NCBI GenBank assembly: GCA_003599235.1
Contig: QZJE01000011.1
Coordinates: forward strand, 1-64,000
Length of the DNA: 64,000 nt
From: Actinomycetota bacterium
GTDB taxonomy: Bacteria > Actinomycetota > Aquicultoria > SURF-47
Direction of reading: 5' to 3'
Below are positions 42,194-48,917 of this stretch, one piece after another. Each line of letters starts with the position of its first letter. Position 1 is the first letter of the stretch. A program made the translations under genes and the position numbers. Below the pieces are notes generated by a model that saw only the letters and a program-made list of their open reading frames with translations, ran no database searches and was not told the DNA's origin.

Positions 42194-42456
42194 TTTAAGA
42201 ACTTGGAAAGAGCATCTTCTAATTCATCTAGATATTGCTCTAGTTGGCCTTCCTTGCTAGCTTTTACTACACAATCTTCTACATGCCCCTTGAGAACGCA
42301 AAGTCCTACTTTATCTAGAGCAGCCCTGACAGCGGCAATTTGGACAAGGATGTCGATGCAGTATGTTTCTTTCTCGACCATCTTTTGGATACCAGTCACT
42401 TGCCCGGCTATTCGGTTTAATCTCTTAGTACAATTCTCTTTTACCTTAGGCAACAT
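42190..42456 (-). CDS. csoR: CsoR/RcnR-family metal-sensing repressor
   Basis: 88 aa all-helical DUF156 protein. RLNRIAGQVTGIQKMVE (about 13-29) is the DNA-contacting first helix; Cys33 (ETYCIDI), His58 (KGHVEDC) and Cys62 form the Cys-His-Cys ligand set typical of Cu(I)-sensing CsoR, rather than the formaldehyde sensor FrmR. It is divergent from ccdA (40-bp shared promoter gap) and overlaps the flavoprotein gene by 4 bp. No copper exporter is present in the window, so the regulon may be these neighbours. Confidence 0.85.
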   Translation of the reverse strand: MLPKVKENCTKRLNRIAGQVTGIQKMVEKETYCIDILVQIAAVRAALDKVGLCVLKGHVEDCVVKASKEGQLEQYLDELEDALSKFLK

Positions 42457-42496
42457 CTTTATACCTTTTGTCTTTAGAATAATATATCATTAAATC

Positions 42497-43198
42497 ATGA
42501 ATAAAGTATCGATATTAATGGCTTTTACCGGCGGAATATTATCGTTTATTTCACCCTGCTTTTTGCCCCTTCTACCAGGATATTTATCTTGGATTACAGG
42601 ACAAACATCATCTAAGCCAAACTATAAAGCAGTCATTATCCCCGTATGTTCTTTTATACTTGGATTTTCGGTGATATTTGTAAGCCTGGGGGCCTCGGCT
42701 ACCTTTTTGGGAAGCTTTATCGCCACTAACAGAATAATCCTGTCTCAAATCTCAGGAGTAATAATCATTATGGCAGGACTGTCAGTTGCAGGATTACTCA
42801 AAATACCAATTCTTAACAAACAAAAAAGCTTCCTTAATAAACCGGCAAAACAGGGCAGCAACTTTTTGTTAGGGATGGCTTTTTCGCTAAGCTGGACTCC
42901 TTGTATCGGTTTTATTTTGTCATCTATCTTAATTTATGCAGCTAATGAGAAAACTTTTACTACAGCAATATTATTACTGCTTGCCTACAGCGCCGGTCTA
43001 GGAACCTGTTTTTTATTAAGTGCCCTGCTATATGCAAAACTGGCCACTACTTTTTCCTTTATCAAAAAGCATTACAAAGCCATTAGTGTCATCAGTGGAT
43101 TACTACTGGTTTCCATGGGGTTGTTACTCATCTTTAACCAGTTCTACATCGTAGGAAGGTTACTATCTAGCCTACCATTTCCCTTACCAACATTCTAG
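42497..43198 (+). CDS. ccdA: CcdA-type cytochrome c biogenesis/thiol transport protein
   Basis: 233 aa with six membrane segments. Conserved FISPCFLPLLPGYLSW (about 17-32) and LSWTPCIGFIL (about 133-143) each carry the redox-active cysteine that passes reducing equivalents from cytoplasmic thioredoxin outward. GFSVIFVSLGASAT (about 58-71) is also typical of CcdA/DsbD. No partner thioredoxin is adjacent. Its 3' end overlaps the converging DUF3786 gene by 32 bp. Confidence 0.92.
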   Translation: MNKVSILMAFTGGILSFISPCFLPLLPGYLSWITGQTSSKPNYKAVIIPVCSFILGFSVIFVSLGASATFLGSFIATNRIILSQISGVIIIMAGLSVAGLLKIPILNKQKSFLNKPAKQGSNFLLGMAFSLSWTPCIGFILSSILIYAANEKTFTTAILLLLAYSAGLGTCFLLSALLYAKLATTFSFIKKHYKAISVISGLLLVSMGLLLIFNQFYIVGRLLSSLPFPLPTF

Positions 43199-43760
43199 TC
43201 AACTCTTCTAGGCATTCGGCCGGCATATATTTATCGGCGTTAGCCGAAAATAAAATCTTAGCACTTGGACCAAACTCCTCATCAGGCTTATATATCAGAC
43301 AAGCTAATTTTATATTGGCAAAAGGCTCAAACTCTAAAGCAATATCAGCAGAAGTTTCCCCGCTGAATTGGGCGCCATCTAGCCTAGACAATATATCATC
43401 CTGATTTTGAAGAACTTTTTGCCAGTTTTTAGCTAAAAATCCCTCTTTTGCATGAGCAAAATAACCAACATGACCGCCGGTACCAAAAAAAGATTTGTAA
43501 GGCTTAAAAGCAATGTCCATTGCTTTATCACCAGGCGACAATAAAGCATTTAGCAACATTAGACTAACTAGCCCAGAAGTAAGTTTGCCATCAAAAAAAA
43601 CACCCTTTCTGGTAATGTGATATTTTTTTTGAAGCATTTTGACTTCCAGGGAATCGTCAGAAGAATTATATTTTGCTTTTAGTCTTCTAGCAGCTTGTTT
43701 AAAAGAAATATTCTTAACATCTTCAAGTAATGTCTTAATTGCTTCAGTGTAGTTATCCAT
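43167..43760 (-). CDS. DUF3786-type protein
   Basis: 197 aa soluble protein. Pattern SGLVSLMLLNALLSPGD (about 62-78), FKPYKSFFGTGGHVGYFA (about 85-102), ALEFEPFANIKLACLIYKPDEEFGPSAKILFSANADKY (split: LEFEPFANIKLACLIYKP, then DEEFGPSAKILFSANADKY, about 141-178) matches DUF3786 proteins, small proteins found in anaerobes that often lie near corrinoid or CO-dehydrogenase genes. Function unknown. Convergent with ccdA. Confidence 0.75.
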   Translation of the reverse strand: MDNYTEAIKTLLEDVKNISFKQAARRLKAKYNSSDDSLEVKMLQKKYHITRKGVFFDGKLTSGLVSLMLLNALLSPGDKAMDIAFKPYKSFFGTGGHVGYFAHAKEGFLAKNWQKVLQNQDDILSRLDGAQFSGETSADIALEFEPFANIKLACLIYKPDEEFGPSAKILFSANADKYMPAECLEELTRMLVREMVG

Positions 43761-43780
43761 GGCAATAAGATACGCTACTT

Positions 43781-43987
43781 TTAAAGATCTAGGAAGTCGT
43801 CGACAGTTTTGATGCTACGCAGTTTATCTTTGAATTTTTTTACTTCGTCATCTTTAGTTGATACCCGTCTAATTGCAACCTGGGAGCCGCAATGGTCGCA
43901 TTTAAATACATAGAGAATCCAATTAATCCCTAAATCTCCAACTATGCAATGTGTATAACCGCAACCCGGACATTTTGTTTTGTACAT
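43781..43987 (-). CDS. small zinc-ribbon protein
   Basis: 68 aa. Two CxxC pairs (CPGC at residues 6-9, CDHC at 30-33) predict one zinc ribbon; the C-terminal half is charged and helical. GAGGG precedes the ATG. A hairpin AATTATCC/GGATAATT (43997-44028) sits in its leader. No family recognised with confidence; could be a DNA- or RNA-binding adaptor. Confidence 0.65.
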   Translation of the reverse strand: MYKTKCPGCGYTHCIVGDLGINWILYVFKCDHCGSQVAIRRVSTKDDEVKKFKDKLRSIKTVDDFLDL

Positions 43988-44078
43988 GGTTCCCTCAATT
44001 ATCCTTACGTTTTATATATCGGATAATTAAGGAAAAAGATTAAATATTTTCTTAAATTAAGATTGCTTTTAAACTACG

Positions 44079-44348
44079 CTATCTAGTCACTAAAGCCCGG
44101 GCTATTAACGTCCAAATGAAAACTACAATAGTAGCACCTAGAATACCGGCTAGGAAACCAAACGGCTGGCTAAAAGGCTGACTCCAGGAAGAAGGTCCGA
44201 ATCCAAATAAAGCTGTTCCTAGTAGTGCCCCTATAAAACCCACAATTATGGTAGCGATAATGCCCCCCGGCATCTCCTCTGGAATAATAGCTCTGGCAAT
44301 AGCACCAATTATTAAGGCAATAATCACCGCCCAAATAATAGCCCACAT
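44079..44348 (-). CDS. GlsB/YeaQ/YmgE family stress-response membrane protein
   Basis: 89 aa with three membrane helices. AIIALIIGAIARAIIP (about 8-23), GGIIATIIVGFIGALLGTAL (about 29-48) and a C-terminal helix (about 65-85) match the transglycosylase-associated protein family induced by general stress in many bacteria. AGGAGG precedes the ATG. Monocistronic; flanked by a tandem repeat of CTAACGCTCTAACTCT type at 44355-44390. Confidence 0.88.
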   Translation of the reverse strand: MWAIIWAVIIALIIGAIARAIIPEEMPGGIIATIIVGFIGALLGTALFGFGPSSWSQPFSQPFGFLAGILGATIVVFIWTLIARALVTR

Positions 44349-44354
44349 ATGCGT

Positions 44355-44390
44355 CCTCCTAACGCTCTAACTCTCTAACGCTCTTTTTCC
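44355..44390. repeat. short tandem repeat, CTAACGCT/CTAACTCT words
   Basis: CTAACGCTCTAACTCT followed by CTAACGCT and TTTTT, upstream of the GlsB-like gene. Confidence 0.55.
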
Positions 44391-44402
44391 CATAAACATT
44401 AG

Positions 44403-45311
44403 TTAGCTAACAGTGAAAATGCGACAGGAGTATTTGTGCCGAATTTTTCTTAATGCCATCGATATTATTTCCCAAGCCACATTTTTCCCGGTAGTTTTCT
44501 GGAATTGTTGCCAGGAAGGAGAACCATTTACCTCTAAAACATAATATTTTTCGTTTTCGCATATTAAATCAACACCAGCGTAATCTAACCCGACTATTTG
44601 AACTGCCTTAACAGCCAAGTCACGAAGCTGCTGATTTAACTGAACCTGCTTAGACCTTCCTCCAAGAAAAATATTTGTTCGCCAATCACCTTTGGCAGCA
44701 AAACGCTTCATTGCTCCAACAACATTATCTCCTACCACAAAAACACGAAGGTCTTCTTTATTAGACTTGATATATGGTTGCAGAACAATACAGCCATAGT
44801 GATTTATTAGCTTTATTAGAGCTTTTTTAGCTGACGCTTTATTGCTAATTCTGATGACGCCACTTCCCAAATCAGCATATGCCGGTTTAGCCACAATCTC
44901 TTGGTAACTAGAAGCAAAATCAAGCGCTAAAGATAACCGTTGAGTGGCCAACATGGGAACAACCGGCAGTCCAAAACGGCTCAAGTTGAAATTAGTCAAA
45001 AACTTGCTCTCTGAGATTTGCAGACCATAAGTGGAATTGATAACAATATTACCAATAGCTTCGTAACGCTGAAGTAATTCAAACTGAAAATCTAAGTCAC
45101 CTTCTTTGTTGAGACGTCTCAAGATTAAGGCATCATATTCTTGGGCAGCTAGATTATCAATAGTTATCAAGTTTTTTTGATTTGAGGAAAAACCACACAA
45201 ATCCAAAGGATTTATCCAGCTCACCACCGCCCTATCAGCACCAGATTCAAATAAATCGGCACTGTCATAATCCCTGCTTATGTTACTTGTAACTATAGCT
45301 ATTTTATACAT
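44403..45311 (-). CDS. RimK-type ATP-grasp ligase
   Basis: 302 aa ATP-grasp enzyme; family members add amino acids (often glutamate) to protein termini or cofactors. N-terminal preATP-grasp domain (about 1-95), NSTYGLQISESKFLTNFNLS (about 92-111), ATP-binding EIVAKPAYADLGSGVIRI (about 138-155), LQPYIKSNKEDLRVFVVG (about 176-193), and metal-binding VDLICENEKYYVLEVNGSP (about 247-265; the E-x-N motif). Closest in look to RimK/MptN/LysX enzymes; substrate cannot be told from sequence. Stands alone on the minus strand. Confidence 0.85.
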   Translation of the reverse strand: MYKIAIVTSNISRDYDSADLFESGADRAVVSWINPLDLCGFSSNQKNLITIDNLAAQEYDALILRRLNKEGDLDFQFELLQRYEAIGNIVINSTYGLQISESKFLTNFNLSRFGLPVVPMLATQRLSLALDFASSYQEIVAKPAYADLGSGVIRISNKASAKKALIKLINHYGCIVLQPYIKSNKEDLRVFVVGDNVVGAMKRFAAKGDWRTNIFLGGRSKQVQLNQQLRDLAVKAVQIVGLDYAGVDLICENEKYYVLEVNGSPSWQQFQKTTGKNVAWEIISMALRKIRHKYSCRIFTVS

Positions 45312-45322
45312 ACCGCCTGCTT

Positions 45323-45367
45323 AAAGAAAAAGGTCATTCCAACCCTTTTTATGCGAATCGGAATGAC
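45323..45367 (-). terminator. intrinsic terminator of the KGG-repeat gene
   Basis: Minus strand: GTCATTCC (45367-45360), loop, GGAATGAC (45340-45333), then CTTTTTCTTT. It lies 12 bases after the KGG-repeat stop codon. Confidence 0.75.
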
Positions 45368-45378
45368 TAGTACCACTG

Positions 45379-45600
45379 TCAAGATTTCTTAGCCTTCTTT
45401 ATTAGGTTGCGAACTTTTTGTCCCCCTTTGTGCCCTATTTCTTCAAAGAAAGGAGAACCGTATTTTTGACGCACTGCCAGGCCACCTTTTTTCCCGCCTT
45501 TTTTACCGATTTCCTCATAAAATTCGTGTCCATACTTCTTGCTTACGGTTAGGCCGCCTTTTCTTCCTGCTTCCTGTACAGTCATTTTTCCTTTAGCCAT
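45379..45600 (-). CDS. KGG-repeat stress protein (GsiB/ConA-type)
   Basis: 73 aa from the ATG at 45600, preceded by GGAGG. Very basic, Gly-rich hydrophilic protein with three KGG motifs and two near-copies of RKGGLTVSKKYGHEFYEEIG / KGGLAVRQKYGSPFFEEIG. This is the stress-induced KGG repeat of desiccation/glucose-starvation proteins such as GsiB. A longer in-frame reading upstream lacks any such similarity and is rejected. An intrinsic terminator follows; divergent from the metallophosphoesterase. Confidence 0.88.
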   Translation of the reverse strand: MAKGKMTVQEAGRKGGLTVSKKYGHEFYEEIGKKGGKKGGLAVRQKYGSPFFEEIGHKGGQKVRNLIKKAKKS

Positions 45601-45706
45601 TATTAAAACACCTCCGTCACTATTTACCTTAACTGGTTTCGCTTTTACCCCCTGTCCTGGGGTTTTAAACAAACTTTTGCGCGGGTAAAACAAAGACAAA
45701 AATATC

Positions 45707-46414
45707 ATGATTAAAATTGCTGCTATGGGCGACCTGCACTGCCCAAGAGGTATTAATATAATTACTTCTGCTTTAGAAAAAATTAACAAAAAAGCAGATT
45801 TTCTAGTCTTAGCCGGAGATTTAACTCGGTCCGGTACCCTTAGCCAAGCATATTGCCTGATAGATGAGCTTAAAAAAGTTACCATTCCCATTTTGGCGGT
45901 TTTAGGCAATCACGAATATCATCACGGTAAGCAAAACGAAATAAGAAAGTTATTAATTGAAAATAACGTGATAATTCTAGACGGAAAATCCGCTACTTTT
46001 CAAATAGGTAAACGTACTATCGGTTTTGCCGGAAGTAAAGGTTTTTGCGGTGGATATGATAAAGCTCAAATCCCAAACTTTGGAGAGCCTTCATTAAAAG
46101 GTCTAGTTGATGAACTAAAACATGAAACCAGAAAAATAGAAAAATCCCTTAAACAATTATCTACTGATTATAGGGTTGTGGTATTGCATTACTGCCCTAC
46201 CCGGGCGACGTTAGGGACAGAGAATAAAGAGATTTATTTTTTTCTAGGAAGCTCGCTTTTAGCTAAACCAATTGATAAATACAAACCAGATATCGTTTTT
46301 CATGGGCACTGTCACTTTGGCAAACCCCAGGGAACAACCCCCGGTGGGGTAAAGGTGATAAACGTGGCCTTGCCCCTAATCAAGAAACCCTACCAAATTA
46401 TCACCCTAAAGTAG
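45707..46414 (+). CDS. calcineurin-like metallophosphoesterase
   Basis: 235 aa. Dinuclear metal motifs in order: MGDLHCPRG (about 7-15), LAGDLTRSG (about 36-44), VLGNHEYHHG (about 65-74), VLHYCPTRATLGT (about 161-173), HGHCHFGKPQ (about 202-211). No signal peptide, so probably a cytoplasmic phosphohydrolase acting on nucleotides, nucleic acid or proteins; substrate unknown. Divergent from the KGG gene. The 3' flank contains an ATCCCTCATCCC tandem repeat. Confidence 0.9.
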   Translation: MIKIAAMGDLHCPRGINIITSALEKINKKADFLVLAGDLTRSGTLSQAYCLIDELKKVTIPILAVLGNHEYHHGKQNEIRKLLIENNVIILDGKSATFQIGKRTIGFAGSKGFCGGYDKAQIPNFGEPSLKGLVDELKHETRKIEKSLKQLSTDYRVVVLHYCPTRATLGTENKEIYFFLGSSLLAKPIDKYKPDIVFHGHCHFGKPQGTTPGGVKVINVALPLIKKPYQIITLK

Positions 46415-46444
46415 CCCTTATCCCTCATCCCTTTTCCCTACAAG

Positions 46445-47065
46445 CTACGCCGCTCTTTTGCAAGCTAATGCAACATCCATTAGCTGGGAAATAAACCAGT
46501 CCGGTATATAGCTAGCTTCTATTTCGGTTTGGGCAAATAGAAAAAAACTTAGTATTCTTTTAGGATATCTTCTAGATTTTTTAATTAAATAATTCCAGTC
46601 GAGATCTCCATTAATTCCGTTTAGCACCGAAATTGCATCATACCAATCCGCCGGACGGGTCTCCTTTAGAGCATGTATTTTTATCATTATCAAATCCTCA
46701 GCAGAGACTACTTTGAACTCGTGTCCCATAATTTGTATGATATTGGCCCTGTTGAGGATATCTTCATCAAGAGCAAACTCTCCTTTAGCAGCAAAAATCA
46801 AATCCACCTGAACACCGTTTTTAGACGCTTGGAACAGCCAGGTACCATCAGTACGCTTAGTCGTCCAGCCAGATTTTAACAAGGCAACCAAAGCCCGGTC
46901 GGCGTCTTTGGGATAAATTAAAAAATCAATATCTTTTGTGGCCCGCTGCCTCCCGTAGGCCCAGACAGCAATGCCCCCAAAAACAACAAAGTCGATGTTT
47001 AATTGTTCCAAAACATCTGCAGCTTGGCGAAAAAATGTAAAATCTTTATGGCTTAATTCGTTCAT
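46445..47065 (-). CDS. nucleotidyltransferase-fold protein
   Basis: 206 aa from ATG 47065 (a GTG eight codons upstream is possible). N-terminal nucleotidyltransferase motif DFVVFGGIAVWAYGRQRATK (about 26-45) followed by DIDFLI (about 46-51) with the metal-binding D-x-D, and a later VDLIF. Resembles the AbiEii/DUF6036-like stand-alone nucleotidyltransferases, some of which are toxins; no antitoxin partner is seen beside it. Converges with the metallophosphoesterase gene. Substrate unknown. Confidence 0.8.
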   Translation of the reverse strand: MNELSHKDFTFFRQAADVLEQLNIDFVVFGGIAVWAYGRQRATKDIDFLIYPKDADRALVALLKSGWTTKRTDGTWLFQASKNGVQVDLIFAAKGEFALDEDILNRANIIQIMGHEFKVVSAEDLIMIKIHALKETRPADWYDAISVLNGINGDLDWNYLIKKSRRYPKRILSFFLFAQTEIEASYIPDWFISQLMDVALACKRAA

Positions 47066-47107
47066 CTGTTGATTGTACCCTTGTGGCACGTGATTTAATT
47101 ACTGCAC

Positions 47108-47136
47108 TTGAACAAAGCAACCAATTATGGTAGCTT
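47108..47136 (+). promoter_or_regulatory. candidate rpsT promoter
   Basis: TTGAAC (47108-47113), 17-bp spacer, TAGCTT (47131-47136), 35 bp before the rpsT start, which has AAAGGA as ribosome-binding site. Weak -10, consensus only. Confidence 0.4.
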
Positions 47137-47171
47137 ATTAACCTGCATCTTATATAAAGATAAAGGAAAAT

Positions 47172-47435
47172 ATGGCAAATATAAAATCACAAATCAAAAG
47201 AATAAAGCAATCAGAAGTCGCGGGTAAAAGAAATACAGCTTATAAATCCGGCTTAAAAACCGATATAAAAAAATTCTCTCAAGCCCTAGAGGCTAAAAAA
47301 AAGGATGGGGCAGCCACTCTTTTAGCTAAAACAATTAAATCTTTAGATAAAGCATCGTCAAAAGGTATCATTGCCAAAAATCAAGCTGCTCGCAAAAAAT
47401 CCAGTCTAACAGTTAAGCTTAATAAGATGAAATAA
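47172..47435 (+). CDS. rpsT: 30S ribosomal protein S20
   Basis: 87 aa, very basic, all-helical 16S rRNA-binding protein. MANIKSQIKRIKQSEVAGKR (1-20) and SKGIIAKNQAARKKSSLTVK (about 64-83) are typical S20 termini. The 3' end overlaps holA on the opposite strand by 17 bp, the usual holA-rpsT neighbourhood. Confidence 0.96.
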   Translation: MANIKSQIKRIKQSEVAGKRNTAYKSGLKTDIKKFSQALEAKKKDGAATLLAKTIKSLDKASSKGIIAKNQAARKKSSLTVKLNKMK

Positions 47436-48384
47436 AAATTCCTGCCAGCAATCTTTCCATAACAAACTCAGGTTTGTTTTTGCTTGTCTTTAATTGATAA
47501 TCACTATCAACTAACAAGGAAAAAATCCTTTTCAAGTCATTAGGCGCAAATGAGTAGCTTTGCTCCATATAACGCTTAGCAACAAACGGCGGAAGCTTAA
47601 TTTTAGAAGAAATATCTCTTAGAGCATAACCTTGTTCTACTAATACTTTTGTTTGATTTAGTAGTCTAAAATGCCTGGCTATCATATGTAAAATCTTTAA
47701 TGGAGCCTCGATATGCCAAAGAGAGTGGAGGTAGTTTAAAGATAACGATAGGTTTTTTTCTGATAAGGAATCTACTAAATCAAAAATGCCCTTTTTAGCC
47801 GTATTGCTGGTTAGACAAGCAATATCATCGAGACTCATTTCATCTTTTTCTAAGTAATATAAGCTGAGTTTTTCAATCTCATTGCTTAAATTAGCCAAAT
47901 CATCACCTACTACTTCGTATAAGTAGTGGCTAGCTTCTAATGATACTTTTTTATTCAGAGTAGCAAAGCGCTTTTTAATCCAAGGGCCGTATTGTCCTTT
48001 TTTAGGGCTTAGGTATTCAAAAAAATACTTTCTTTTTTTAGCTTCTGCCTCTAGTGCATTTGATTTCGCTAATTTAGAAGCAACGAGTACTAAAATAACA
48101 TCCGGCCAAGGTTTTTTTAGATAAGCTACCAGTTTCTTTTGGTCACCTATTGCAAGTTTGTCAACATAGCGGAATATAATTAGCTTTTTCTCAGTTGTAA
48201 AACCCCGGGTAGCTGCCGCCTGCAAAACCATGTCCGCATTATGAGTTGGCGCTTCGAATTGAGTGCAATTAAGGCAAGCCTGGCTATCTTTAGCAAAGCT
48301 TTGCCTAAGACGCCTTAGCGCCTCTTCGACTAAAAAAGGCTGATTGCTATAGATATAGTAAACCGGTTTATATTCGCCCGCCAT
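47419..48384 (-). CDS. holA: DNA polymerase III delta subunit
   Basis: Clamp-loader wrench subunit that opens the sliding clamp. 321 aa with YYIYSNQPFLVEEALRRLR (about 9-27), KLIIFRYVDKL (about 67-77), degenerate AAA+ domain and C-terminal collar (KPEFVMERLLAGIF, about 303-316). Shares one base with the upstream membrane-protein gene (48384). Part of a comEA-comEC-(membrane protein)-holA operon, as widely seen apart from the extra gene. Confidence 0.92.
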   Translation of the reverse strand: MAGEYKPVYYIYSNQPFLVEEALRRLRQSFAKDSQACLNCTQFEAPTHNADMVLQAAATRGFTTEKKLIIFRYVDKLAIGDQKKLVAYLKKPWPDVILVLVASKLAKSNALEAEAKKRKYFFEYLSPKKGQYGPWIKKRFATLNKKVSLEASHYLYEVVGDDLANLSNEIEKLSLYYLEKDEMSLDDIACLTSNTAKKGIFDLVDSLSEKNLSLSLNYLHSLWHIEAPLKILHMIARHFRLLNQTKVLVEQGYALRDISSKIKLPPFVAKRYMEQSYSFAPNDLKRIFSLLVDSDYQLKTSKNKPEFVMERLLAGIFISSY

Positions 48385-48917
48385 TACCTTAATCCATTTA
48401 AATAAGTCATAAACTGAAAAGTTATATAGTTTGTCGAAAATATTACACTGAAAAGACTAACCATCAAATAGACCAAAAGCTCGCGCTCTTTAGTGATCAA
48501 AGGAGCAACTACTAAAATAACTACCCCCACGTGCATCAGAGAGCTTAGCAGCCAAACACTAGTAATATTATAAAAAGGTTTAATAAAGTCGATATTGATA
48601 TTTAGCCACAGGAACAAAAAACCGATTATCATCATAGCTGCAACAATCATCGCTAATAAAAATACTCTGGTGGTCTGAGAGATTGTCTTTAGGCGAAAAA
48701 CATAGAAAGGCACCACTAAAATCAACATAAATGCAACCAGGGGCATAAAAACAACAAAATAAAATAATGTAAATACCTGCAAAAAGTTAAGCAGGACATG
48801 AGTGTTGCCGCTGCTACCCACCACAAAAGGCCGGCTTATAAGAACCAACACCGGCAAAATAGCCACTATGGCCGAGGCTATATATATAGATACTTTTTTT
48901 AAGGGCGATATATTCAT
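48384..48917 (-). CDS. uncharacterised five-helix membrane protein
   Basis: 177 aa, very hydrophobic. Predicted membrane segments at about 9-29, 45-75, 85-105, 118-138 and 148-168; only a few charged residues, concentrated in short loops (KTISQTTR, TKERE). No recognised motif. It sits between comEC and holA with one-base overlaps on both sides, so it is co-expressed with competence and clamp-loader genes. No function can be assigned. Confidence 0.7.
   Translation of the reverse strand: MNISPLKKVSIYIASAIVAILPVLVLISRPFVVGSSGNTHVLLNFLQVFTLFYFVVFMPLVAFMLILVVPFYVFRLKTISQTTRVFLLAMIVAAMMIIGFLFLWLNINIDFIKPFYNITSVWLLSSLMHVGVVILVVAPLITKERELLVYLMVSLFSVIFSTNYITFQFMTYLNGLR

Noticed and set aside
43997-44028. 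AATTATCC/GGATAATT hairpin as terminator of the GlsB-like gene
   Set aside because: No T-run follows on either strand; it may instead be an operator of the zinc-ribbon gene.
45601-45909. 103-residue upstream extension of the KGG protein
   Set aside because: It overlaps the divergent metallophosphoesterase gene, while a strong GGAGG marks the internal ATG at 45600.
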